From positions 18,566,501 to 18,630,500 of the forward strand of contig JAQISU010000022.1 in NCBI GenBank assembly GCA_029339505.1: a stretch of 64,000 nucleotides of DNA, read 5' to 3'. The translations under genes were made by a program, and so were the position numbers. A model generated the notes under the pieces. It had not been told where the DNA came from. It did no database searches and was given only the letters and a program-made list of their open reading frames with translations. Below are positions 23,521-34,909 of this stretch, one piece after another. The stretch comes from Unio delphinus. Taxonomy: Eukaryota; Mollusca; Bivalvia; Unionida; Unionidae. Numbering within the stretch: the first letter of the stretch is position 1; every line of letters begins with the position of its first letter.

Positions 23521-24018
23521 ATTTTATGATGGACCAAGTGGTTATAACTTTAACCCTTATGAATATTAAAACAGTCATTTTGATAGTCCTTCTGATTCAA
23601 ATCTCAATTTCTATTTCTCTAAAAGATGGCAGTCAATCAGAACAAAAGTTCCATTTAAGTTTGAAAATTGATCCAGTAGCTATTAAAGTAAGGAACCTCT
23701 TTGGATTTAAAATATTGATACAAGACAAATACATAATGAAAGGTAACTTTGAATATAAAAACATGTATTATATATTCAGATGTTTCATATACATGTACTC
23801 TTATTAGCTTGCAACATATAGTTCTGTACCTCCCCAAATTATTTTTCATAAATACGATAGTTTTACCTTTAAACCTTAAAAAAAATATAAATGATACCAA
23901 GCTATCGTGTTGAATGGTCACATAAACTGACAGTCAAATCCTCTGTCCTATGCCTTGTGTCACATTAGTTAAGGTGATAAATTAACAATACAAATGTTTG
24001 AATCTTAATCACTATTAT
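23521..24018. other. Spacer between the convergent genes
   Basis: No motif of either gene seen. The remaining 3' part of the helicase gene might lie here but was not recognised. Confidence 0.35.
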
Positions 24019-24175
24019 ACCTTCAAGAGTTGATGGAGGACCTGCATGGATTACTCTCTTCACACACCTTAGGTAACATCCCATGCCAAGGACTATAGTT
24101 GCAAACACCAGTCGAACTGGGGTCACATCTTGGGATAATTTTTCAGGATTTCCTGATTAACCTATGGAGAATAAA

Positions 24176-24250
<75 letters not shown>

Positions 24251-25889
24251 GAGAGAGAGAGAGAGAGAGAGTAAAACTATGTATTCAGTCTCTAAGTATA
24301 TAATTTCTAATTTGCATCATTTCCTTGTTTTAATTTCACTGATGACAATCAAATGAATATTTAAAGTACTAAAGTAAAAATATAATTTCTGATTTAATTT
24401 CCACCAGAAACATTGACTTTAGTAGTCAAAATATCACCTAGAAAAAAAGAAGAGTAATTCAATATTTATTTTTGTTCTTTTAGTGCAAGTTTTTAGTATG
24501 CATTAATATGTAAATTTGTAATGGCAATTAATTTCGTACTGTATATAGTAGTAATTTATAGTAACTTGTGCTGTTCATTTTTTTGGTACAAATATTATGG
24601 ATAGAACTTGAGCAATGTTGTATGAACTTAGATCTTTAAAATATGCACATAATTTTTAAAAACATGTCCTCTTTAATTAATATTTTGTATTATTAATTTT
24701 AGGCATTTTAACAGGTACTACTACTCTTGAGTCTTCATATATTTACCAATATTTAAACAGAATTTGCAATGGTGGCATGAAAAAGAACTCATATAAGACA
24801 TACTTGCAATATTTCAGTGTGTATAACATGGAGCCATCTATCATATTTTACAGAGTAGTCTATAACATGATTGGTTACAATTGCCACAGAGTTCACAGAT
24901 AGTCAACTGTGATACACACAGAATTCAGCATACATCTCTTTGGTTGAATTGTAAAATCATTTTGTGGGTTTTAAACATGGGATAATTAATTACATGTTCA
25001 GGTTGCTGGGAATGAAACTGTACCACACATGCAGTCGCATCAGGTCTTTCACAATCCATCCAGAATAATGATCCTAGGAGTCTCTTGGCAAGTCCAATGC
25101 CATATGCGCACCATTGTAACTTGCAGTATACAATTGTCAATGGAAATTCTTGCTTATTTCTGTGCAGCTCCAAAAGTAAAGATTTGTACACATAATCATA
25201 AGCACCTTCTACAGTGTGCCTTTCCCCAGTTCATGGTATACGAGACCTAATATTAATGGAAATATTTTCATTCAGAACCAGTGTGGTGCTTAAAATAGTA
25301 CACCTTTTCATTCCAAGGCTTCTGTGAATGTCCCTCTGTGCAGTCTGACTAGCTGTTGCAGTAACTGCAAGGACTCTTAGGCAGTTTTGTATACTAGACC
25401 TTATATTAGAAAGTTTCTTGAACTCTGGTCTAAAGTCCTCCCCCCATTCTAAAATGCAGTGGGCCTATCAACTACAAGATAAGTGATGTCATATTTTTTT
25501 TATATTGTCCCCAGATTTTCAGCATGATATAGGATATCTTCAGGATGACCAATACAATAGGAGATATGACTAGTTCGTTCAAAATCGATACTGGTTTTAA
25601 GATGCAAAACTCGAGCTTTCAACGTATCGATCTCCTGTTGCAGAATTGAGTTTAATGACACAACTATAATGACAATGCATGTTTTGGCGAATACATATTG
25701 TGAGTAATAGGGCAGTATTTCAAATATGAACGACTTCCCATATCCTGCTGGTAGTATAGCAACTGTGTCATGTTTTTCTAGTGACTTGAGACAATTCAGC
25801 TGCTGAGGCTTTAAAAACTGAATTTCTGTGCAGCATGCCTTGTTCAGCATTGCTAGCGCCATTTTATGCTGCATGCAACTTTGTAGCAT
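24019..25889 (-). pseudogene. RecQ-like superfamily 2 helicase, disrupted
   Basis: ATP-dependent DNA helicase of the 10.6-kb element, transcribed toward the transposase. The 5' block (25,889-25,500) has 'LKPQQLNCLKSLEKHDTVAI' followed by motif I 'LPAGYGKS' and the motif Ia region 'IIVVSLNSILQQEI'. Next comes 'YLVVD', where the motif II acidic-A-H is damaged, and motif III-like 'LAVTATAS' (about 25,370). Further on 'FPLTIVYCKLQ' marks helicase lobe 2 (about 25,120). Motif V/VI 'VRLVFATIVLGMG' and 'VIHAGPPSTLE' (24,135-24,019) ends at a possible donor 'GAAG|GTATAA'. A frameshift lies just before motif V, motif II is broken, and a (TA)n tract sits in the intervening DNA. The order of motifs makes the RecQ assignment strong. 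Confidence 0.78.
24179..24271. repeat. (TA)n(GA)n compound microsatellite
   Basis: About 68 bp of TA followed by about 25 bp of GA, inside the helicase locus next to the motif V exon. Confidence 0.95.
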
Positions 25890-25959
25890 TTTACTGATAT
25901 TATCTGAAATGAAAAATGCTGTTTTAAGGTAAAATCAACCTGACTAGTCAACTGTTACG

Positions 25960-26700
25960 TGTTTTGGCTCGAATAGGCAGCAACATAGAAAGAAGTGAAA
26001 ATAACAAGCTTGTAAAAATTTAACAAACAATTTATTGATTACAAATATTTTCATAAAAGAAAATATTTAAACTTACGGGTTTAGAGAATCAAGTCTACAA
26101 ATTAATCCAAAAAGAATTTACAATATAATCCACTAGTGGAATTACAAGAGTCCTGATAATAAAATGTCGTAATAGTTCCCGGTTCGAATCTTGACGATGT
26201 AATCCAATATGGACGACGATATCACGTGATGAAGTCAGTTTTAATTTTATAATAATTCAAATGAGCACAAGTACTTTCTAAATAAATAACACAATAAATT
26301 CCTCTTGATCCCAAACGAATTTAATTGATTTACACTCAAACAATAAAACAAATATCTTTGTATTCCAAAGCCCAGACTAACTACTGAACCGTTCGCTTCC
26401 AAAACACAAGTATATGCTGATTCTCTCGTAAACAGAAAGGGGTCACGTGATTTTCTAGAAGGTCATAGAACGAACACATGCTCGCAAAGTCACGTTTACC
26501 TAGAAATATGTCCTTGGAATCAACCAATCATTTTAAAAATAAAGCTCTAATGTTTTTGGAATCAACAAATCATTTTAGAAGCTTGTTTACACTCTGAAGC
26601 AAGGTCAGAAAATGAGGTTAACATCTGATGTTTACTTGTAAAATATATAGGTCATCCATTTCTAGAAAATCTCTCCCAACTAACGAATTTTAAACCCAAA
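25960..26700 (+). mobile_element. Dispersed repeat family X, copy 3, nested in the transposon
   Basis: It starts 'GAAAATAACAAGCTTGTAAA' and 'ATTTAACAAACAATTTATTG', then 'CTTACGGGTTTAGAGAATCA', 'TAATCCAAAAAG', 'GAATTACAAGAGTCCTGATA', a 'GACGATGTAATCC' block, and 'GTCACGTGATTTTCTAGAAG' plus 'CCAATCATTTTA' toward its right end. The same blocks in the same order occur at 33,785-34,520. It lies between the helicase 5' end and the right TIR, so it may have inserted into the element. Confidence 0.6.
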
Positions 26701-27649
26701 ATGTCAAATTTGAATCTGACAAACAAAAATTAAATTATTTAAATCAAATATACATAACACAACACTAATTTGATAGATTTTTCAGCAATAAATTTCATAT
26801 TCAATAAAATTGGTCAGCAAGTAAAATTTGAGCTGTTTACTTTAATGCAAATGGAGCCAGGTAGTTGAAACTGGGAAACCCCAAGATAATACTGGTTAAT
26901 ATCTTGTGTAAGAATGTTCTCTAGCTAAATATAGTATTGGTGCATTTCAAAGCTTTTAAACTAGCATGTTATATCCAAACATGGATTATTATTAATAGTG
27001 TATAAAAGGGTTTCACTAATGAACCTTAAAAATATCAATCAATTATATTCAAATAATTTTAAATTTAGGTACATAACTTTCATCATCTGAGGACTTGCAA
27101 ATAAGAATAAGTGGGGGGGGGGGAGATTTAGGCATTATTAAAATCATGCTCAAGATGATATCTAACCCAATAATAAATGAAAGATAAAATGTGCACAATT
27201 CTTTCATGTTTACTGAACACATGGAAAATGGTAATCTGTTTCCTCGATACATGTTTCAGACTTTCCTGGACAAGTTATAACTTTCATCTCTGATTTTTGA
27301 TAATTGCAAATGATTTGTACCTGTCAAGTGTGCAAAACACCTATTTGTACTAAAAGAAAATCAAATATATTTTACCAAAATGTGTAACATGAAAGAAAGA
27401 GTACAGTATAACTATACTACATAAGACAGTATTGATACCCATGCATTGTATACAGTTGCTTATGACATCAACATGTAAGTTATGAATGCTGATCTACATA
27501 ATTTTAATGATCAGACATAGACAACCATTTTGAAAGAACGTGAAATGACTTGGAATATCACATTTCCATCCAGTAATTGGCAGCTTTGGAGGAAAATGGG
27601 GAGGGGAAATCCAGTCTGCATACATACATCCTGAATAAACATGCAACAG
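26701..27649. other. Element interior, no coding seen
   Basis: AT-rich DNA with a G-run near 27,113-27,123. No motif recognised. Confidence 0.4.
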
Positions 27650-28191
27650 CTGACAGAACTTCAAAGTTCAACCTCATTCTGCACAACAACCCACCATTAA
27701 TCGTGCATTTGTCAAAACTTGTCCTGGACGTGTTAATGTTGTTTATCAAAACCCTGGTGATAATTTAATAATTACGAATGTCTTAAGGCTTCGACCTATT
27801 TCAAACTATAGAACTGTACTGTTGCAAAAAATAAATCAGTATAAAAAGACTAAGCCGCGCCTAGTTATGTACAGGGTCGAGTAAAATGATGCTCCCCCCC
27901 CCCCCGCATACGCGTGATCTGTAAATTAAAACGCTGCACAAAGTTCTACGACGACTTAACACAGATTTTAAAGAATACAAGCAAGCAGAACTCATCGAAG
28001 TGCATCATTTCCCCACATAGGACACACCATTCAACACTTCTGTACAATAATATTTCATGTTGTGAGCCATGCTGATCAAAATGCGTGTTTGCCTTCCATG
28101 AACATTGCGCAATTTCAACATGGCGGAGGCCGTTACCTGACCCTCATAACGAAGATTAACGGAGTTTGAGAGCGGTCAGGGAACCAGACTA
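27650..28191 (-). repeat. Right terminal inverted repeat, ~540 bp
   Basis: Reverse-complement partner of 17,614-18,163. It includes the GC-rich 'CATACGCGTGAT' and 'CAACATGGCGGAGGC' words of the left copy and ends 'GGGAACCAGACTA'. A C-run near 27,893-27,904 distinguishes this copy. The plus strand carries the same TIR reading frame, ending at a stop at about 27,883, with a frameshift. Confidence 0.92.
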
Positions 28192-28200
28192 GTAAAACAT
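28192..28200. repeat. 9-bp target site duplication, right
   Basis: 'GTAAAACAT', identical to 17,605-17,613. Confidence 0.9.
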
Positions 28201-28425
28201 GCGATCACCTTACATAACCTTCATCGGAGTGTTTGTAACTTCAAGGAGACCAGAAATCAATGGAAATATAGAATAATAAGAACAACACAAATGAAGAAAA
28301 CCTTATTCTGAATTATTATATGCGACCGCAATCCCAGTATTTAAATACTGGCAAATGTTCAAAGAGCTGAATTTCCGTGACCTCGTATGCAAAATTTCCG
28401 CACCTATTTGGTTACTCTCGTGATG

Positions 28426-28433
28426 TGACGTCA
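28426..28433. promoter_or_regulatory. Perfect CRE palindrome TGACGTCA
   Basis: A consensus CREB/ATF site about 35 bp upstream of the THAP coding sequence. By its placement it may belong to that gene's promoter; a chance match is possible. Confidence 0.4.
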
Positions 28434-28464
28434 TAGTAGCGACTCCAGCATCCCGACTGGCGAT

Positions 28465-28792
28465 TTTGTATTATTGCTTACGGGTGTAAATAGCGCATTA
28501 AGAAAAGGCTATGGACAACATTTTTCTTCTTTTCCAAATGATAAAGGCATAAAGAAACTCTGGATACATTATTACAAGCGAGTCGATTTCAATGCAACAC
28601 CATACAGCAATCTGTGCTCATTACATTTCTCAAAGGAATGTTACCAGAGGGATCCTAAAAAATAAAACCTCTAGGATACACGAATGCTAAACCTAGACTA
28701 AAAGTTGAAACTGTTCCAGACATACCATTGTATATTTTAAATCCTGGTAAAGAGTGTCAAACGTACGAGTTACGAAAAAGGCAGAAGGCCGA
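28465..28792 (+). pseudogene. THAP zinc-finger exon, frameshifted
   Basis: The THAP domain is a C2CH zinc-binding, sequence-specific DNA-binding fold found in host factors and P-type transposases. The first cysteine pair is in 'CIIAYGC' in one frame. The rest is in another frame after a single-base shift: 'HFSSFPNDKGIKKLWIHYYK', then 'LCSLHF', which supplies the last Cys and His, and 'ECYQRD'. The F-P and invariant W are present. A stop lies soon after, yet a familiar continuation ('YTNAKPRLK', 'VPDIPLYIL') follows in another frame up to an ideal splice donor 'GTAAGT' at 28,793. The sequence starts only 265 bp outside the transposon's right end. It could be a decayed host gene, a different P-type element, or an exon broken by two small indels. 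Confidence 0.7.
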
Positions 28793-28800
28793 GTAAGTGC

Positions 28801-29070
28801 TAATAAAAAATATGTGAGCCCGACACCTGATCGTGCTGATGAAATGAGTTAAATGTTTTTTTCTTCTTCAAGATTACAATCTAAATAAAGTCACCACTGT
28901 CCTATGTGTAATTGAGATCTGACTTTATTCAAATGGAAGCTTTGCTAAAATAATAATAATAAGGTTAGAATTAAGTACACAAACAAAATGGCAGTTTAAC
29001 AAATTAACAATTATTCCTTATCATTGCACTTATGTTGTGAAAAGGACTGGTCCTCTGACATAATTCAAAG
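28801..29070. other. No feature recognised
   Basis: AT-rich spacer, possibly intron of the THAP gene. Confidence 0.35.
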
Positions 29071-29078
29071 AAACCATG

Positions 29079-29245
29079 CAGCGCCGGATTAAGCACCGTG
29101 GAGGATCATAGGCAGTCAAACTTTTGGGGCCCCAGACCCACGGTCATAGTCTCATGGGGGCCCCTGGGAGCCCCTGATGGGGCCCATACAAGTCGCGGGG
29201 CCCATAGGCAGTTGCCTATTCTGCCTAATGGGTAATCCGGGACTG
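29079..29245. mobile_element. hAT-type MITE, 167 bp
   Basis: Ends are 'CAGCGCCGGATTA' and, inverted, 'CAGTCCCGGATTA'. They are flanked by a perfect 8-bp duplication 'AAACCATG' at 29,071-29,078 and 29,246-29,253. The 8-bp duplication and the CAG...CTG ends fit hAT elements. The interior is GC-rich ('GGGGCCC' words) in an AT-rich setting and has no coding capacity. Confidence 0.9.
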
Positions 29246-29253
29246 AAACCATG

Positions 29254-31115
29254 TGCTACAGAGTGTGTATGTAAGCACCGGAAATTCATTGGCAAATAAA
29301 CAATGCCGAATTTTGTTGTAACTTCGAGGAACGAGACTTCATTTTAAAAGTTCAAATCTGCAGTCAAACGTTACCGTACATGTATGTGGCCATTGTTTTC
29401 CCACATTTTATTTCCCACCCTATTTCCTTTAGTTTAAGTGTTGAGATATGTAACACTGTTTACTGAATTAAATATTTATTTTGAATTAGTTTTTTAGGGG
29501 CACATATACTGCGTCGTATATTTTATTTTATTCCTTCTTTTAATTTAATCATAGTAATGAAACTTTACATATATGGTAGAGGAATGTCAGGTGTTAACTG
29601 GCCGAGGTTTTTTTGGGCGGAAATGGAGATTTTGTTTGCAGAGAAAATTACTCAGCTTCGTTGTGATAATTCATGGGTTTTTAACTAATTGGTGACATTT
29701 TTTTTTACAAGAAGAACTTCTGTAGTAGTTAAACAATCTGAAATTTACATGAATAATGTTTGATCTTGAACTATTTACTGAAGACAAAAACTGTCTTGTG
29801 ATATTAATTATTTCTTCACTACAATATTCACAAATGATAAAATAGAATATGACATCTGTGGACTGCACACTTGATAAAAAAATATATATGGATTTTCTTC
29901 TTCTGAGAAATGAAAATTGAGAGACATCTTGAAATAATCGGGAGTTAACTGATAAAAATCAAGAGAGATATTACGAAATAGGGAGGAAATACTTCCAAAA
30001 TTGGAATTTATTTTCTTTCTTTCTTCTCCCAGCTTGAAAGTTAACATATATGAAATGTTCGGGTTTGTAGAATTTTAGTCAGGGCTAGTAAGTTTATTTA
30101 AGTCATCAGCCCGGGGCCTGTGCTTAAAACATTTCTTTCAGCACAGACCAGTACTGTACGTAAGCTATTTTAAAGAGGCATGTATATACTTACAGATTTG
30201 TCAATACGCTAACTGTAGCATGCATGTAAAATACACTGTAATTGAATCATAGAAAGGAAGCTTCTTAATGTTGAAATTAATTACGTATGATTTTCTCCTC
30301 GCAGATTTATTTGTGGGGTGTTGTTTTTTTTTTGTGTGTGAAAAATTACTTCCGATGAAAACCGTTATCAATGGCCTTTCTCGCATGCCATGTTTCTATT
30401 TGTATATGAGGACTGGCTAGTATGACGTCACGAGACCACGTGATCTGTCGTCTCATTAAAACTCGGAAATACTCGGCAATTTACGGAATCATTGTATCTT
30501 CTTCGCAATATAATTAATATCTACACACGATATTATTTTTTTTAAACATTGTATTCGAATTAGAATTTGTAAAGAATTACATTTATAAAATAAAAATTTT
30601 CATTTCTAGTCTCCTTTCAGTACAGAATTGTACAGTAATTAATTAGCAAAGTTTGCTAACATATCAACACTTGTATATTCCTTATGGTGTGGTCAAGTTT
30701 ATTTTGTTTCACTGGTTACTGTTTGACTGTGCTCCAACAATAACATTAATCCAGTAGATTCATAATGCATGTTAAACTTTAAAGCAGTTGACCAAGACAA
30801 ATTTTATACCGTTGTATACTGCAGTATTACTGAACTTACCGCGCTAAGTACCATGGTATACCTGCATTATATTAAGTACCATCATTTCAATGTTGTAGAG
30901 TAGGAGCCTAACACTTTTTTGTTTCATTTCCTTCTGGACAAGATCTTGCTCTGATTTACAGCAAAGTAACACCATTTTATTACCATGAAATTATTTGTAA
31001 AAATAAGAATCATTTCGATATGGAAAAGGAAAATGTTTCAATTCACAGACACCCCTCCCCCCGCATGAATTGGACAATACATTTTATTAGATGAATTCTG
31101 CTATGTGTATATTGT
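29254..31115. other. No gene recognised; one more CRE palindrome
   Basis: AT-rich. TGACGTCA occurs at 30,423-30,430, followed closely by 'CCACGTGATC' (E-box core). No adjacent coding sequence is convincing. Confidence 0.4.
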
Positions 31116-31117
31116 TG

Positions 31118-31347
31118 TTATTATAGGATTTAACGCCATTTTTTTAGCACAAGATAGGCTATACATGGCGGACAGTATAAATGGTGTAGGAAAAGCAAGG
31201 GAAACTCCCAGAAAGAACCACCTATCCACGAGAAGCTGCTGGCGTCTCGCTTACCCCACTGACCAAGCCTGAGACTTGAAAAATCACAGAGGTGAGATGG
31301 CAGTGATCCGTAATGGTGAGCGCTTTGGACTACTCGACCAGTCCTGC
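31118..31347 (-). mobile_element. SINE-B, copy 3, with 3' tail
   Basis: Read on the minus strand: head 'GTCGAGTAGTCCAAAGCG', decayed B-box, body with 'GTGGTTCTTTC', then the tail 'TATAGCCTATCTTGTGC' and 'AAATGGCGTTAAATCC'. It shows that full-length SINE-B ends in the same 'CGTTAAA' motif as SINE-A. Confidence 0.8.
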
Positions 31348-33309
31348 TATGTGTATGTTAATTGTAGAATAATTTGTAATAGAACAACTGTAAGGAAAGT
31401 GGGATGGTTAGGCTTACACTCTAGCTCAGACTGTGAAAGACATCGTGTCATAAGAGAGCATATTTGTGACTATAGGAACTGTTGATACTGAAGCCTGTAA
31501 TTTTCTAGCTACCTTATTGATATATTAGGTAGGGTAACTTTCATTCGGATGTCAACTACCGCAAAAGATATTTATCAGAGAGAGCAAATAAACATAAACA
31601 CACGTACTCAACAAACGAGAAAATATTTTGTGGATTTGAGAAATTATCGAAAGTTTTTGCAAACATTAAAAATAACCCAAACAAAACCCAAAACCAAGAA
31701 CAAAAATTAAGTGCACTCCTGAAATAGCAGCATGATTCGAAGACTTACAACGAAATACATGTACTTAACACACTCACATACCCAGGTAATTAATAACAAC
31801 ATGTGTTGTTGTTTTTTAATCGAAACTATTTTTTTAAAAGATCAGTTTCGCCGGAATATGTTTGACAACATTCTATTTGGTCACTGTGATAGTATACGTG
31901 GCATGTGTCAAACCTGTTATTAAAGAATAATAAATATAATTATATTTGTAATATTCACAATTAATGTGTGACAGATAGAAACCAGTGCAAAAATAAACGA
32001 TATTTTAATAACTATTTTATCATATCGTTAGTCGTAACAAGATTCTTCTTGAATTTCCATTATTTCAATACAGACGGAAACTACCGACTTGCCGGTACAG
32101 TGAAAAAAGCCGGTGATACGTACTACGGAAAAACAAATACAGCTGTAACCGGTATGCCGGTAATACCGCGCACATCTACTGAAGCTGCTTGTAATATTTT
32201 CAATATGAGATAACAATGTATAAAAACTCGCCTTTAATACTTTAATATACGACAACAAATAAGAATGACAGTAACGCTTTTATTTGGCATATGTTTTACG
32301 TTGCTTCTGTCTTCGGATGCGCTCTCTTTTTATCAGTCATATAAAACAAGGGCTTATAACTCAGACGAGAATTAATGCATATCTGCATATTTATCCAAAC
32401 CAGTACGAACCTACTATTCATTTTGACATTGTATTGATTTGATATAAAAACGTGAATTGTTACAAACAATGATGACACGTAAAGCATGGAAAAAACAAAG
32501 TTTCAACGCATTCAGTACAGTTACTACATGCTCTTAATGATATCGTAGGAGGATATACAAATCAGTAATTCGACCTTCAAGATAGCTCTGATTCTTTCAC
32601 TTGTCTATACAAACAAAAATTAAAATTTCCCGTGGTCCGATATATTTTGTACCTTGTCTTAAAACTGGTCAAAAGTTCAAACAGAACTTCTCTCTTTGTG
32701 GTTCCTTCTTACGATATATGATCCTTTATTAAACAGGCTTACTATATACTTTAAAATCATATACACTTTCAATAGGCTTTAAATATATTTTATTCGCATA
32801 AAAATCAATGTCTAGATGAGAATAAATAAAATTTGTTCACAAACTTTCAATATATCACTGAATCAGTCTAAAAAGTTTCCCGGTCGGGGTTGCAAGTGGC
32901 GAGAGAGTTTAAGCAAGCATTTCATCACAGCTACATCTTATTTGATTGGTTAGATATGTAACAAATTGTATTTTTTGTTTTAAAGAACTGGAACATGCTG
33001 GATTAGAGACCAATTACTCAATTACATTTTTGAAATTGCTTTATGTTCAAATTTAAGAAAAAAACGATGACAAAAAAACCACTACCACCACCCAAAAAAC
33101 AAATTTCAAAACAACAAAACAAAAAACCAATAGTGTGTCATGATTACAAAAGATTTGTAACGATTTAACAGTGCTCTGTGTGATGTAGTGTGTGGCAGGT
33201 GATTTTCGAACTCGATCAGACAACAAAGGCGTACATTATTGACCAACAATTTAAAAAGTCACAAGAATATTTATAGATTTAACCGCAAATTATCCAACAA
33301 GTTAACTAC
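31348..33309. other. No gene recognised
   Basis: AT-rich DNA with short overlapping frames but no motif, tandem array or element that I can support. Confidence 0.5.
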
Positions 33310-33600
33310 GTCCTTGCGGGTGTAGCAAGGTACTTTCATTCTTCAGGGGTTTAAGTACGTCCTTTAGGGGTTTAATAAGGTAACTACTTCCTTTAGGGGA
33401 TTAATAATTTATCTACTTCCTTTAGGAGTTTAACAAGGTAATTATATCATTAATGGGATTAACAAGATAGTTACTTCCTTTAGGAGTTTAACACCGTACT
33501 TACGTCGCTTTATGAGTTTAACAAGGTAACTATTTCATTTAGGGTTTACAAGGTAACTACTTTCTTTAGTGGATTAACAAGGTTACTACGGACTCTGTAT
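33310..33600. repeat. Degenerate minisatellite, ~36-bp unit
   Basis: About eight copies of 'ACTACTTCCTTTAGGGG' plus 'TTTAACAAGGTA', with frequent substitutions and single-base indels. Confidence 0.85.
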
Positions 33601-33784
33601 AAATATAGGTGTGTATGTACATTAGCTTTTAAGCACATGCTCAGGTGTAATAAATCCCTTTCGGGGAAATAATAGAAAGTAAAAATGGAGGAACAAAATA
33701 CATATATTTGATTAAAGAATTAAATTTTAAATGCTTCTTTGCCATAGAACTTCTTTTGTATGACTTTTAGACATAATTATTACG

Positions 33785-34520
33785 TGTTTAGGTTCTAATA
33801 AACAGTAACACAAAAAAGGGAAAGCAACAAGCTTTATAAAATTTAACAAATAATTTATTTCTCTGTAAAAAGATTGTAAAAATGGAAAAAGAACTTACAA
33901 TTTAAAGAATCTAATCCAAAAATAATCCAAGAATGATCCATGAAATAATTACAAACATCCTAGGAATGAAATGTTCTGATAGATTCAAGTTCCAGTCCTG
34001 TTGGAAAATCCAAGATTGAAGATGATGGCGTAAGCTGAATTCTGTTTTGTGCTTATTTACAGTTCCTTGTGGAAACACAATATTTACCACACTGGTGTTG
34101 GAACTTCGAATAAAACGTTCATAAACTGTCTTTGTCCAAGAATTATATTTGAGCACATCAAATATTTCTTGAGATACGAATTAATCCCTTAAAATCCAAA
34201 TTAACTGAAAAAAGTTAACATGGATTCACAAATTTGCTACATCAAAAGCAAATGACTTAACGTCAGATGCAAAAGCCCAATAACCTAGAATATTTCACTA
34301 AAACAAAGATTATATCGTATTCTAATACGCAGTTTCGAATAAAATCCCCAAATTGCGAAATCGAGAAAAAAAGAGGGGAGTCACGTGATCGTGTTTATAT
34401 CACGTACTCGTAACATGGCCCTGACGAGAACCAATCATCTTACTTTAAGAATAAGAAAGTTGTTTACTTCTTAATAAACTAGTCCCATGTTGACCTTGAC
34501 GACAGCCAAATATTTTTACA
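33785..34520 (+). mobile_element. Dispersed repeat family X, copy 4
   Basis: Starts 'GGAAAGCAACAAGCTTTATA', 'AAATTTAACAAATAATTTAT', 'ATGGAAAAAGAACTTACA', 'TTTAAAGAATCTAATCC', then 'GAAATGTTCTGATAG' and 'GAAGATGATGGCG', and ends with 'GTCACGTGATCG' and 'ACCAATCATCTTAC'. This is collinear with copy 3 and partly with copies 1 and 2. It lies just left of the Maverick-like element. Confidence 0.6.
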
Positions 34521-34909
34521 TTTATTTTTTAGAAACCTGTGTATGTATGTGCCACTAACCCTGAATCCAGGTCAGGATCTAGGTCAACATTACTTGTTTA
34601 TCAAAGAATTATTCTGGTTAACTGAAATTATTATCCGATCTATTATTTTTAACTGGAACATCTTGATTTTAACCAGACAAACTGTCATTGATATACACTT
34701 CCGAGCTTTTGTCAACCCTGCTAGTATTAATTACAGAGCAATTGCTGTTATACTCAAAGATTAACCGATGATACTTGAAGGTGCTGGTGGACGAGAGTCA
34801 TTGATGCACCAGTTGAAAATCTGTAACACATTTAGATTACTCGTAATATTATAAATGTCATATTATCATGTAAATGTTACTCTGACTCATGTCCATATTA
34901 AAAAGCTAC

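Larger units (their letters stand above)
17614..28191. mobile_element. Complete 10.6-kb DNA transposon with long TIRs (AcademH-like)
   Basis: Both ends read 'TAGTCTGGTTCCC' inward, the inverted repeats extend about 550 bp, and a perfect 9-bp direct repeat flanks them. Between them are Myb/SANT-like 5' exons and a DUF6589-like transposase on the plus strand, and a RecQ-type helicase convergent on the minus strand. A dispersed repeat (25,960-26,700) and a (TA)n tract sit inside. Transposase plus superfamily 2 helicase is the combination described for the Academ lineage carrying a helicase. That assignment is from memory. The 9-bp duplication should be checked against that family, because it is also typical of Mutator-like elements. 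All coding parts contain frameshifts or stops, so this copy is dead. Confidence 0.85.
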
